Positions 1 through 7,551 of a stretch of DNA of 64,000 nucleotides are shown one piece after another. The notes below the pieces were generated by a model. It saw only the letters and a program-made list of their open reading frames with translations, made no database searches and had not been told where the DNA came from. Source of the stretch: Allobogoriella deserti (GTDB taxonomy: Bacteria; Actinomycetota; Actinomycetes; Actinomycetales; Actinomycetaceae); the NCBI RefSeq assembly GCF_042680605.1, contig NZ_JBHUEE010000008.1, positions 186,001-250,000 on the forward strand, written 5' to 3'. Numbering within the stretch: the first letter of the stretch is position 1; each line of letters begins with the position of its first letter. Both the position numbers and the translations under genes were made by a program.

Positions 1-6
1 GAGGAC

Positions 7-957
7 GTGACCGGTGCGCCGCGCCGCCGGGCGGCTGTGCTGGGGCATCCGGTGCGGCATTCGCTCTCACCGGTACTGCACCGGACCGCCTACGCCGGGC
101 TCGAGCTCGACGGGTGGGAGTACGGCCTGCAGGAGGTGACCGCCGAGCAGCTACCTGCCGTGCTCGCACAGCTCGACGCGACATGGGCCGGGCTGTCACT
201 GACCATGCCGCTCAAGCAGGCTGTCATCCCGTTGCTCGACGTCGTCGACCCGCTGGCCGAGGTGACCGGCGCCGTCAACACGCTCGTCGTGCAGCCCGGA
301 CGCGACGACTCCGCGGGCCCGCTGGTGGGGTTCAACACCGACGTCGCCGGAATCGTCGCGGCGCTGCGCGAGGCCGCCGGCGACCCGGACGGTTGGGCAC
401 CCCGAACGGCGGCTGTGCTCGGCGCCCGCGCCACCGCCTCCTCCGCGCTCGCCGCACTCGGGGAGCTCGGCGTGCCGGCGCCGGAACTGATCGCGCGGCG
501 GATCGGCGGTCCGGGTTCGGCCGTCGCCGCGGCGCACCGGATGGGCATCGAGGTCCGGCACCGGCCCTGGCCGGACGCGCAGGCCGGCGCCGGCGCCCTG
601 CTCGAGGCCCGCCCGGACGTCGTGGTCTCGACCGTGCCGGCCGGCGCAGCGGACGCGGTCGCCGGTGTGCTCGCCGAACGGTTGGGCCCGCAAGATCTCG
701 CCGGGTCGGTCCTGCTCGACGTCGTGTACGCGCCGTGGCCCACGCCTCTCGCGCAGGCCTGGCAGGGGGCCGGAGGCGCGATCGCCCCGGGCTGGCTGAT
801 GCTGCTGCACCAGGCCGTCGCCCAGGTCCGGCTGTTCACCGGGCGGATGCCCGATGTGCCGACCATGCGCCGGGCGCTCGAGGCCGAGATGGGCCGTCGG
901 GCGGCGGGGGGATCGATACCGGAATACCCCGCCGTTCTCCCTCTGGGGGACGCGTGA
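7..957 (+). CDS. aroE: Shikimate dehydrogenase
   Basis: This cytosolic enzyme reduces 3-dehydroshikimate to shikimate with NADPH. The 316-residue protein has the family length. It shows the substrate motif SLSP (19-22), the catalytic lysine in LTMPLK (K70), N91 in GAVNT and the catalytic aspartate D112 in GFNTD. The nucleotide-binding loop, normally GAGG-like, reads VLGARATA (137-144), so one expected glycine is an arginine. The GTG at position 7 is used because only six bases precede it; an upstream in-frame start outside the window cannot be excluded. It overlaps the prepilin peptidase gene by 4 bp and is followed by aroC, aroK and aroB. The family is certain; normal cofactor use is less sure. 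Confidence 0.93.
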   Translation: MTGAPRRRAAVLGHPVRHSLSPVLHRTAYAGLELDGWEYGLQEVTAEQLPAVLAQLDATWAGLSLTMPLKQAVIPLLDVVDPLAEVTGAVNTLVVQPGRDDSAGPLVGFNTDVAGIVAALREAAGDPDGWAPRTAAVLGARATASSALAALGELGVPAPELIARRIGGPGSAVAAAHRMGIEVRHRPWPDAQAGAGALLEARPDVVVSTVPAGAADAVAGVLAERLGPQDLAGSVLLDVVYAPWPTPLAQAWQGAGGAIAPGWLMLLHQAVAQVRLFTGRMPDVPTMRRALEAEMGRRAAGGSIPEYPAVLPLGDA

Positions 958-1436
958 CGCAGCCGGTGGCGATCGTCGCTGCCGGCGTGCTCCTCCTCCC
1001 GGTGTGCGGGATCCTGGCCGTCGTGGACGCACGCAGCCACCGGCTGCCGGACCGGCTCGTCGCGCTCGCCTACGCGGTGCTGCTGGTGCCATTGGTGGCG
1101 GGGGTGCTGGCCGGTAACGTGACGGGCTCCCGCCTGGGCTGGGCCCTGGCAGCCGGAGCAGTGACCATGGTCGGCTACTTCCTCCTGGGGCTCCTCCGCG
1201 TCGGGGGCCTCGGCCTCGGCGACGTCAAGCTCTCGGGTGCGCTGGGCACCTGGCTCGGCCTGTTCGGATGGGAGGCCGCCGTCGCGGGTGTCGTCCTCAC
1301 CTTCGTGCTGGGCGGGCTGTGGGCCCTGACTCTGCTCGTCTCACGGCGCGCAGGCCTGCGCGACCACGTGGCCCTCGGCCCGTGGATGATCCTCGCCGCA
1401 GCGCTGGTCACCGCCGGTGCGGGTCTCGGGTCCTGA
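954..1436 (+). CDS. Type IV prepilin peptidase (A24 family, short form)
   Basis: This is an integral membrane aspartic peptidase of about 160 residues. It carries the two A24 signatures: an aspartate in VVDARSHRLPD near residue 23 and GLGLGDVK (the GxGD motif) near residue 87. Hydrophobic segments fill the rest (VLLLPVCGILAVV, LVALAYAVLLVPLVAG, VTMVGYFLLGLL, AAVAGVVLTFVLGG, PWMILAAALVTAG). It lacks the N-terminal methylase domain of long PilD proteins, as is common in actinobacteria. The GTG at 954 overlaps the aroE stop. Placement between aroE and aroC recurs in Micrococcales. Likely substrates are Flp/Tad or type IV pilins encoded elsewhere, since no pilin gene is in the window. Confidence 0.85.
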   Translation: MTQPVAIVAAGVLLLPVCGILAVVDARSHRLPDRLVALAYAVLLVPLVAGVLAGNVTGSRLGWALAAGAVTMVGYFLLGLLRVGGLGLGDVKLSGALGTWLGLFGWEAAVAGVVLTFVLGGLWALTLLVSRRAGLRDHVALGPWMILAAALVTAGAGLGS

Positions 1437-1467
1437 CCTACGGGGCAGGACGCCGGCGACGTCGTGG

Positions 1468-1473
1468 CAGGAT
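1468..1473 (+). promoter_or_regulatory. Putative -10 of a leaderless aroC promoter (CAGGAT)
   Basis: CAGGAT lies exactly 6 bases before the aroC ATG at 1480. The same spacing is seen for metK, rpe and ctaB. The match to TANNNT is imperfect and no -35 is evident, so it is offered only as part of that recurring pattern. Confidence 0.3.
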
Positions 1474-1479
1474 CGAGTC

Positions 1480-2694
1480 ATGCTGAGATGGACCACCGCA
1501 GGCGAGTCGCACGGTCCGGCGCTCGTGGGCGTGCTCGAAGGCGTCCCGGCGGGTCTCGAGATGACCTCCGCCCATATCCGGGAGGCACTGGCCCGGCGCC
1601 GGCTCGGTCACGGACGCGGCGCCCGGATGAGGTTCGAGCAGGACGAGGTCCGCTTGCTCGGCGGCGTGCGGCACGGACTGACCATGGGCGGTCCGGTGGC
1701 GATCGAGATCGCCAACTCCGAGTGGCCCAAGTGGGAGACCGTCATGGCGGCCGACCCGGTCCCGCCCGAGTCACTGCTCGTCGACGCCGGTACGGGCGAC
1801 GAGCGCGAGGTCGCCCGCAACCGGCCGCTGACCCGGCCCCGGCCCGGTCACGCGGACCTCGTGGGAATGCAGAAGTACGCGTTGGACGAGGCCCGCCCGG
1901 TACTGGAACGCGCCAGCGCGCGCGAGACGGCGGCGCGGGTCGCCCTCGGGACCGTTGCGGCCCGGGTGCTGGAACAGGTCGCCGGGGTGCGCCTGGTCTC
2001 CCACGTGGTCCAGATCGGCCCGGTGAGCGTGCCCGAGGACGCCTCGCTGCCCTCACCCGACGACGTCGCAGCCCTGGACGGCGACCCGGTGCGCTGCTTT
2101 CACGACGAGACCTCGGCGGCGATGGTCGCCGAGATCGACGCCTGCCAGAAGGACGGTGACACCCTCGGCGGCGTGGTCGAGGTGGTCGCCTACGGTGTCC
2201 CGCCCGGCCTGGGCTCCTACGTCTCCGGCGACCGGCGACTCGACGGGCGCCTCGCCGGCGCGCTGATGTCGATCCAGGCGGTCAAGGGCGTCGAGGTGGG
2301 CGACGGCTTCCGGACGGCGGGGCGCCGCGGTTCCGCCGCCCATGACGAGATCGTCCGCTCAGACGACCGGCTCACCCGTGCCACCAACCGCGCGGGCGGC
2401 ACCGAGGGCGGGATGAGCAACGGCGAGCCGCTGCGCGTGCGCGCCGCGCTCAAGCCGATCTCGACCGTCCCGCGGGCGCTGGCGACCGTGGACGTGGCGA
2501 CCGGGGAGCCGGCCCGCGCGATCCACCAGCGCTCCGACGTGTGCGCCGTCCCTCCCGGAGCCGTCGTCGCCGAGGCGATGGTGGCGCTGGTGCTCGCCCA
2601 GGCGCTGCTGGAGAAGGTCGGCGGCGACTCGGTCGCGGAGTCCACGCGGAACCTGCGCGCCTACCTGGACGCCATCCCGGAGGCGATGCGGTGA
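1480..2694 (+). CDS. aroC: Chorismate synthase
   Basis: AroC converts 5-enolpyruvylshikimate-3-phosphate to chorismate using reduced FMN, the last common step of aromatic biosynthesis. The 404-residue protein begins with the family N-terminus MLRWTTAGESHGPAL and keeps the conserved blocks RRLGHGRGARM, RPGHADL, RASARETAARVA, GGVVEVVAYGVPPGLGS and NRAGGTEGGMSNG. The ATG at 1480 is chosen because it gives this N-terminus; upstream in-frame codons would add an unrelated arginine-rich leader. The gene sits 43 bases after the peptidase gene, and its stop overlaps the GTG of the aroK-aroB fusion by 4 bp, which implies translational coupling. Confidence 0.97.
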   Translation: MLRWTTAGESHGPALVGVLEGVPAGLEMTSAHIREALARRRLGHGRGARMRFEQDEVRLLGGVRHGLTMGGPVAIEIANSEWPKWETVMAADPVPPESLLVDAGTGDEREVARNRPLTRPRPGHADLVGMQKYALDEARPVLERASARETAARVALGTVAARVLEQVAGVRLVSHVVQIGPVSVPEDASLPSPDDVAALDGDPVRCFHDETSAAMVAEIDACQKDGDTLGGVVEVVAYGVPPGLGSYVSGDRRLDGRLAGALMSIQAVKGVEVGDGFRTAGRRGSAAHDEIVRSDDRLTRATNRAGGTEGGMSNGEPLRVRAALKPISTVPRALATVDVATGEPARAIHQRSDVCAVPPGAVVAEAMVALVLAQALLEKVGGDSVAESTRNLRAYLDAIPEAMR

Positions 2695-4307
2695 CGAGCG
2701 AGCACCGGACGGGCCGGCCCACCGGGCCCCGCGCCGTCCTCGTCGGACTGCCCGGCGCCGGCAAGACGACGGTCGGCCGGGCTCTCGCCGCCCGGCTCGG
2801 CACCGACTTCCTCGACACCGACGACGCCGTGGAGACCGCCGCCGGCCTGACCATCGCCGAGTACTTCCGGTTGCACGGTGAGGCGGCGTTCCGCGACCTG
2901 GAGCACGACGTCGTCACCCGTGCACTCACCGAGCACGACGGCGTCCTGGCCCTCGGTGGCGGCGCCGTCCTCGACCCCCGCACCCGCCGCACCCTGCTGG
3001 CCTGCCCGGTCGTGCTGCTCGAGATCGACGTCGCCGAGGCCGTCGACCGGCTCGGCGGCTCGCACGACCGACCGTTGCTCGCGGGCGACCCGCGCGCCCG
3101 GCTGGCCGGGCTGCGTGCCGAACGGGAACCGCTGTACCGCGAGGTCGCCCGGATCGTCGTGGACGCCGGCGGGCCGGCGGACGAGGTGGCCGCCCGGATC
3201 GCCGCGCGTGTGCCGAACCGGATCGCCGTCGGTACGGGGCCGGACAGCTACGACGTCGTCGTCGGCCGTGGGCTGGACGGCGCGGTGGTCCGTGCCGCCG
3301 CCGGAGCGCGACGCGCCTTCCTCGCGCACGCCCCGACGACCGCCGGCCTGGCGCAGCGGCTCACCGACGCGATGGAGGCCGCCGGCATCCGGGTGGTCGG
3401 CCATGAGCTGCCGGACGCCGAGCGGGCCAAGACCATCGAGACCGTCACCGCGTGCTGGGACCGGCTCGCGGACGAGCGGTTCGGCCGTGAGGACGTCGTC
3501 GTCGGTGTCGGTGGCGGCGCGACGACGGACGTCGCCGGGTTCATTGCCGCCACGTGGCTGCGTGGGGTCCGCGTCGTCAACGTGCCGACCACGCTTCTGG
3601 GCATGGTCGACGCCGCACTCGGCGGCAAGACAGGAATCAACACCAGTGCCGGGAAGAACCTCGTCGGCTCGTTCCATCCGCCTGCGGCTGTGGTCTGCGA
3701 CCTCGACGCGCTCGGGTCCCTGCCGCCGGTCGACCTGCGCGCGGGGCTGGCCGAGGTGGTCAAATGCGGCTTCATCGCCGACCCGGAGATCCTGCGCCTC
3801 GTCGAGGCCGACGGTGCCTGCGCAGCCACCGAGGTCGGCTCACCGGTCCTGCGCGAACTGGTCGAACGCGCGGTCGCCGTCAAGGCACGGGTGGTGGGCG
3901 AGGACCTGCGCGAGGCCGGGATGCGCGAGATCCTCAACTACGGGCACACGTTCGCCCACGCGCTCGAGCTCGTCGAGGACTTCACCTGGCGCCACGGTGA
4001 CGCCGTCGCCGTCGGCATGGTGTTCGTGGCCGAGCTCGCCCATGCCGCCGGCCTCCTGGACGCAGCTGTCGCCGACCGGCACCGGCAGGTCCTCACCGCG
4101 CTGGGCTTGCCGACGACCTATCGCGGGGCGTCCTGGGACCAGCTCGCCGAGGCGATGTCGCGGGACAAGAAGGTGCGCGGCGGTGAGCTGCGGTTCGTCG
4201 TGCTCACCGACGTCGGCGCGCCGACCGTGCTCCGCGCCCCGGACCCGGAACACCTGGCCGCGGCGTTCGCCGCCGTGGCCGGGGACGACGCGGACAACCG
4301 CCCGTGA
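2691..4307 (+). CDS. aroKB: Bifunctional shikimate kinase / 3-dehydroquinate synthase fusion
   Basis: One 538-residue reading frame joins two shikimate-pathway enzymes. Residues about 15-175 are shikimate kinase: Walker A GLPGAGKT, DTDDAVE, the shikimate-binding FRDLE, GGGAV, and a canonical lid HDRPLL followed by EREPLY. Residues about 180-538 are 3-dehydroquinate synthase: NAD-binding GGGATTDVAGF, VPTTLLGMVDA, GGKTGIN, and zinc ligands in LAEVVKCG, NYGHTFAHALE and WRHGDAVAVGM. No stop or start separates the domains, so the fusion is genuine in this sequence. Comparable fusions are known in some actinobacteria such as bifidobacteria. It overlaps aroC upstream and a second shikimate kinase downstream by 4 bp each. 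Confidence 0.95.
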   Translation: MTSEHRTGRPTGPRAVLVGLPGAGKTTVGRALAARLGTDFLDTDDAVETAAGLTIAEYFRLHGEAAFRDLEHDVVTRALTEHDGVLALGGGAVLDPRTRRTLLACPVVLLEIDVAEAVDRLGGSHDRPLLAGDPRARLAGLRAEREPLYREVARIVVDAGGPADEVAARIAARVPNRIAVGTGPDSYDVVVGRGLDGAVVRAAAGARRAFLAHAPTTAGLAQRLTDAMEAAGIRVVGHELPDAERAKTIETVTACWDRLADERFGREDVVVGVGGGATTDVAGFIAATWLRGVRVVNVPTTLLGMVDAALGGKTGINTSAGKNLVGSFHPPAAVVCDLDALGSLPPVDLRAGLAEVVKCGFIADPEILRLVEADGACAATEVGSPVLRELVERAVAVKARVVGEDLREAGMREILNYGHTFAHALELVEDFTWRHGDAVAVGMVFVAELAHAAGLLDAAVADRHRQVLTALGLPTTYRGASWDQLAEAMSRDKKVRGGELRFVVLTDVGAPTVLRAPDPEHLAAAFAAVAGDDADNRP

Positions 4308-4840
4308 GCGGCCCTGTCCTCGTGCTCGTCGGCCCGCCGGGAGCCGGCAAGTCCGTCGTCGGCCGCGCCGTCGCCGAGCGCCTGGGCGTCGAGTTCGTGG
4401 ACACCGATGCCGCGGTCGGCGCCCGTGCCGGGAACGACGTCGGCGCGGCGTTCGTCGACCTGGGCGAGGAACGGTTCCGTCAGCTCGAGGCCGAGGTGGT
4501 CCGCGAGGCGTTGACCACCTCGGGCGTGGTGGCGATCGGCGGCGGCGCCGTCACCGCGGTCCGGCCGCAACTCGAACGGTGCGCCGCGGCAGGGACGGCT
4601 GTGGTGTTCCTCGACGTGTCCCTGTCGGCGGCCGCCTCCCGGGTCGGGTTGAACGTGCCGCGTTCCGTGGCGCTGGGCAATGCGCGTGCCCAGCTCTCGG
4701 CCATGCTCGAGGAACGGCGGCCCGGCTACGCGGCGGTCGCAACCGCCGTGGTCGAGACCGCCGACAGGGAGGTGGCCGAGGTGGTGGACGCCGTCCTCGA
4801 TGAGATCGCCCATTCAGATGGGTCAAGCTCCACACCTTGA
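4304..4840 (+). CDS. Second, stand-alone shikimate kinase
   Basis: This 178-residue P-loop kinase lies immediately after a fusion that already contains shikimate kinase. It has Walker A GPPGAGKS, DTDAAV, the shikimate-contacting FRQLE and GGGAV, so the core active site is present. The lid differs: the usual RPLL is replaced by PRSVALGN, although the arginine and the later EERRPGY are kept. It may be a functional paralogue, or a kinase whose specificity has drifted. The GTG at 4304 overlaps the previous stop. Its 3' end carries half-sites of the operator array for the next gene. The kinase fold is certain; the substrate is inferred. Confidence 0.85.
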   Translation: MSGPVLVLVGPPGAGKSVVGRAVAERLGVEFVDTDAAVGARAGNDVGAAFVDLGEERFRQLEAEVVREALTTSGVVAIGGGAVTAVRPQLERCAAAGTAVVFLDVSLSAAASRVGLNVPRSVALGNARAQLSAMLEERRPGYAAVATAVVETADREVAEVVDAVLDEIAHSDGSSSTP

Positions 4841-4870
4841 TCATGCAGCATCAAGGTTTTAGCCTTGATG
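4823..4870 (+). promoter_or_regulatory. Operator array and leaderless promoter of the SatD-like gene
   Basis: TCAAG and CTTGA pentamers alternate: TCAAG 4823-4827, CTTGA 4836-4840, TCAAG 4851-4855, CTTGA 4864-4868. Two longer inverted repeats result: ACCTTGAT (4834-4841) with ATCAAGGT (4850-4857), and CATCAAGG (4849-4856) with CCTTGATG (4863-4870). A promoter fits inside: -35 TTGATC (4837-4842), a 17-base gap, and -10 TAGCCT (4860-4865), with the ATG at 4873 seven bases beyond. A regulator bound here would cover the whole core promoter, so autorepression by the downstream HTH protein is a natural inference. Confidence 0.6.
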
Positions 4871-4872
4871 CC

Positions 4873-5502
4873 ATGTGGTTCGTGCTCACGGCCGACCAGC
4901 ACGCCAGCCGCACACGCGGCGACCGGGTACCGGCCGTCCTGAAGGACCTGCACGCGTGGGCCCGCACGCACGGCGCGACCGTGGCGCTCCCGGCCGAACG
5001 GACGGTCGGGGACGAGATCCAGCTCGTCCTCACCGAGGCCGAGGCCGCCGTCGACCTCGCCCTGCGTCTGTGCCGGCGCGGCGAGTGGGCGGTCGGACTC
5101 GGCGCCGGGGACGTGGACGAACCGTTGGGCGAGAGTGCCCGTGCCAGCTCCGGCCCGGCGTTCGTCCACGCACGCGAGGCGGTGGAACGGGCCCGTGGAC
5201 GCGGCGAACCGGTCCCGCTCGTCGCCGCGGGGGAGCGGCACGAGGCTGCGGCCGACGCCACGGCCGTCCTGCAACTGCTGGGCGCCGTCGTCCGCCGGCG
5301 CTCGGACGCCGGCTGGGAGGTGACCGACCTGCTCACCGACGGTGTCACCCAGCGGTCGGTGGCCGCCACGCTGGGGATCTCCGAGCAGGCGGTCAGTCAG
5401 CGCGTACGGTCGGCCATGCTGGAGGAGGAGCGCCGGGCACGGCCGGTCGCGGCCGGCCTGCTTCGCCGCGCCGGCGGCGGGAAGGAGAAGCGCGGGACAT
5501 GA
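4873..5502 (+). CDS. SatD-like protein with C-terminal helix-turn-helix
   Basis: Residues 1 to about 150 resemble the SatD family, with the typical N-terminus MWFVLTADQHASR and a conserved GDE/LVLTEAEAAVDLALRL core. Residues about 156-185 form a helix-turn-helix (SVAATLGISEQAVSQRVRSA) like sigma region 4 or LuxR-type domains. The biochemical role of SatD is not established. The start ATG at 4873 is chosen because it matches the family N-terminus and lies just after a promoter-like -10; the in-frame ATG at 4843 would translate through the operator repeats. The gene overlaps the next membrane-protein gene by 4 bp, echoing satD-satE pairs. Autoregulation is inferred from the operator array. Confidence 0.72.
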   Translation: MWFVLTADQHASRTRGDRVPAVLKDLHAWARTHGATVALPAERTVGDEIQLVLTEAEAAVDLALRLCRRGEWAVGLGAGDVDEPLGESARASSGPAFVHAREAVERARGRGEPVPLVAAGERHEAAADATAVLQLLGAVVRRRSDAGWEVTDLLTDGVTQRSVAATLGISEQAVSQRVRSAMLEEERRARPVAAGLLRRAGGGKEKRGT

Positions 5503-5870
5503 CGGGACTGCTCGTCACGGGCGTCGTGGTCGGCGCCCTGCTGCTCTCGATCCTGCCCGGCAGCGCCGTCGTCGCCGCGATCCTGCGGCGGGTGGAGGAC
5601 GACCCGGCGCCCGGCGTGCTCCGCGGCGGCACGTGGATCGGCGTGCTCGAGCGGCTCGCGATCACCGGGACCATCCTCGCCGGCTTCCCCGAGGCGGTCG
5701 CCGTCGTCCTGGCCATCAAGGGCCTCGGACGCTACCCCGAGTTGCGCGAGTCCCACCCGGATCGCCGTAGCCCGGCGGCGGAGCGCTTCATCATCGGCAC
5801 CCTCGCCAGCTACGTGTGGGCCGGCGTGTTCGGCGTCACCGGCGCCATCGTGCTCGGCGCGATATCCTGA
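5499..5870 (+). CDS. Small membrane protein paired with the SatD-like regulator
   Basis: This 123-residue protein has about three hydrophobic segments: TGVVVGALLLSILPGSAVVAA near the N-terminus, ITGTILAGFPEAVAVVLAI in the middle and YVWAGVFGVTGAIVLGAI at the C-terminus. The loop between the last two holds KGLGRYPEL and HPDRRSPAAERFIIG, which resembles membrane partners found next to SatD genes. No catalytic motif is visible. The ATG at 5499 overlaps the regulator's stop, so the two are co-translated. The function is unknown. Candidates are a transporter-like or sensor partner of the SatD-like protein, with no direct support. Confidence 0.75.
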   Translation: MTGLLVTGVVVGALLLSILPGSAVVAAILRRVEDDPAPGVLRGGTWIGVLERLAITGTILAGFPEAVAVVLAIKGLGRYPELRESHPDRRSPAAERFIIGTLASYVWAGVFGVTGAIVLGAIS

Positions 5871-5942
5871 CCGCCGCCCTGCGCGCAGGCCCGCCTGCGC
5901 CGGCACGCGAGTAGACCCCCACCGACGAAGGACGGCCCACGC

Positions 5943-6506
5943 ATGGCATCGACGAACGACCTGAAGAACGGGATGGTGCTCAACCTCGAGGGACAGCTCT
6001 GGTCTGTCGTCGAGTTCCAGCACGTCAAGCCCGGGAAGGGGCCGGCGTTCGTCCGTACCAAGATCAAGAACGTCCTCTCCGGCAAGATCGTCGACAAGAC
6101 GTTCAACGCGGGCGTGAAGGTCGAGACCGCCACCGTCGACCGACGGGACATGCAGTACCTGTACAACGACGGCTCCGACTACGTGTTCATGGACTCGGAG
6201 ACCTACGAGCAGATCCCGATCGCGCCCGAGGTCGTCGGTGACGCCGCGCGCTTCATGCTGGAGAACCAGGACGTCATCGTGGCCATGCACGACGGCACCG
6301 TGCTCTTCGTCGAGCTGCCGCCGTCCGTGGTGCTCGAGATCACCTACACCGAGCCCGGCCTGCAGGGAGACCGGTCCTCCGCGGGCACCAAGCCGGCCAC
6401 CGTCTCCACCGGCGCCGAGGTCCAGGTGCCCCTGTTCCTCGAGCCCGGGACCCGGATCAAGGTCGACACGCGGTCGGGGGACTACCTCGGCCGCGTGAAC
6501 GACTGA
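5943..6506 (+). CDS. efp: Elongation factor P
   Basis: EF-P binds between the ribosomal P and E sites and relieves stalling at polyproline. The 187-residue protein has the usual three-domain length. The tip loop reads KPGKGPAF: the modifiable lysine is present and is followed by G-P, as in the PGKGP subfamily described from actinobacteria, which is reported to work without lysine modification. No epmA/epmB-like gene is in the window. The start has GAAGGA about 11 bases upstream. The stop overlaps the nusB ATG by one base, matching the common efp-nusB arrangement. Confidence 0.97.
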   Translation: MASTNDLKNGMVLNLEGQLWSVVEFQHVKPGKGPAFVRTKIKNVLSGKIVDKTFNAGVKVETATVDRRDMQYLYNDGSDYVFMDSETYEQIPIAPEVVGDAARFMLENQDVIVAMHDGTVLFVELPPSVVLEITYTEPGLQGDRSSAGTKPATVSTGAEVQVPLFLEPGTRIKVDTRSGDYLGRVND

Positions 6507-6934
6507 TGGCCGCACGCACCAAGGCCCGCCGCCGCGCCCTCGACGTCCTCTTCGAGGCGGACCAGAAGGGGCTCACCGGCGGCGAGGAGATCGTCCAGCT
6601 GCTGCGCCAACGCCAGCACGTCACCGTCGCCCAGGGGCCCTTCCCCGCCTACGCCGTCGAACTGGTCGAAGGCGTGGCGGCTTATCTGGACCAGATCGAC
6701 GAGCTCCTGAGCACCTACTCCCAGGGTTGGACGCTCGAGCGGATGCCCACCGTGGACCGCTGCGTCCTGCGCCTCGGTGCCTGGGAGCTGCTGCACAACG
6801 ACGACGTCCCGGACGCCGTCGCCGTCGACGAGGCCGTACACATCGCCGGCGAGCTGTCCACCGACGACTCGCCGAGCTTCGTCAACGGCATCCTCGGCCG
6901 ACTGCTGGAGCTCAAGCCCACGCTGGGGCTGTAG
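6506..6934 (+). CDS. nusB: Transcription antitermination factor NusB
   Basis: NusB binds boxA RNA with NusE (S10) in rRNA antitermination complexes. The 142-residue all-helical protein has family blocks ARTKARRRALDVLFEAD at the N-terminus, TVDRCVLRLGAWELL in the middle, and NDDVPDAVAVDEAVHIA followed by SPSFVNGILGR near the end. Its ATG shares a base with the efp stop. Its TAG stop is also the first half of TAGCAT, a -10-like sequence that may drive the following pyr operon. Confidence 0.95.
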   Translation: MAARTKARRRALDVLFEADQKGLTGGEEIVQLLRQRQHVTVAQGPFPAYAVELVEGVAAYLDQIDELLSTYSQGWTLERMPTVDRCVLRLGAWELLHNDDVPDAVAVDEAVHIAGELSTDDSPSFVNGILGRLLELKPTLGL

Positions 6935-6937
6935 CAT
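6932..6937 (+). promoter_or_regulatory. Putative -10 of the pyr operon (TAGCAT)
   Basis: TAGCAT matches TANNNT and starts with the nusB stop codon. Transcription from about 6944 would produce a 50-base leader containing the PyrR-type hairpin. No convincing -35 is seen 17 bases upstream, so confidence is limited. Confidence 0.4.
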
Positions 6938-6963
6938 CACCCCGACAGACATCCTTTAAGGCC

Positions 6964-6988
6964 CGTCCCGTGAGGCGGGGAAGGAGGT
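6964..6988 (+). promoter_or_regulatory. PyrR-binding RNA hairpin next to the pyrR ribosome binding site
   Basis: The leader contains UCCCGUGAGGC (6966-6976), which fits the core UCCNGNGAGGY of the PyrR-binding consensus; 12 of 14 consensus positions match over 6964-6977. CCCG (6967-6970) pairs with CGGG (6976-6979) around the loop UGAGG. The Shine-Dalgarno AAGGAGGU (6981-6988) starts right after the hairpin. PyrR bound to UMP would therefore be expected to hide the ribosome binding site, as described for mycobacterial pyrR. No terminator/antiterminator pair is visible, so translational repression is the favoured mode. Confidence 0.72.
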
Positions 6989-6993
6989 CCCCT

Positions 6994-7551
6994 GTGGCCG
7001 GCATGCCCACCCGCGAGGTACTCACCGCCTCGGACATCTCGCGATCGCTCACCCGGATCGCGCACGAGATCCTCGAACGTAACCACGGCAGCGAACGCGT
7101 CACGGTGCTCGGTATCCCGACCCGCGGCGTGCCGCTCGCCCGGCGCATCGGCGAACGTCTCGCGCACACCGAGGGCGGGGCCGAGATCCCGGTCGGCTCC
7201 CTCGACGTCACGATGTACCGCGACGACCTGCGCGGACAGCCCACCCGGACCCTGCAGCGCACCGACCTGCCGGAGCCCGGGATCGATGACCGGATCGTCG
7301 TCCTCGTCGACGACGTGCTCTACTCCGGACGGACCATCCGCGCAGCCCTCGACGCGCTCGGCGACCTCGGCCGCCCGGCGGCCGTCCAGCTCGCCGTCCT
7401 CGTCGACCGCGGCCACCGCGAGCTGCCGATCCGCGCCGACTTCGTCGGCAAGAATCTGCCGACCGCGGCGACCGAGCGCGTCGACGTCCACCTCGCCGAG
7501 ATCGACGACGTGCCGGACGCGGTCACCATCTCGGGAGGGGAGGCACACTGA
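6994..7551 (+). CDS. pyrR: Bifunctional pyr operon regulator / uracil phosphoribosyltransferase
   Basis: PyrR senses UMP/UTP, binds pyr mRNA and usually keeps weak uracil phosphoribosyltransferase activity. The 185-residue protein has the PRPP-binding motif VVLVDDVLYSGRTIRAALDA and the family signature SLDVTMYRDD. The GTG at 6994 is preferred over the ATG at 7003 because AAGGAGGT (6981-6988) lies five bases before it. It is the first gene of an operon of tightly overlapping pyrimidine genes, and its mRNA carries the likely target of its own product. Confidence 0.95.
   Translation: MAGMPTREVLTASDISRSLTRIAHEILERNHGSERVTVLGIPTRGVPLARRIGERLAHTEGGAEIPVGSLDVTMYRDDLRGQPTRTLQRTDLPEPGIDDRIVVLVDDVLYSGRTIRAALDALGDLGRPAAVQLAVLVDRGHRELPIRADFVGKNLPTAATERVDVHLAEIDDVPDAVTISGGEAH

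Noticed and set aside
4843..4872. ATG at 4843 as start of the SatD-like gene
   Set aside because: It would translate the operator repeats and lies upstream of the predicted transcription start; the family N-terminus matches the ATG at 4873.
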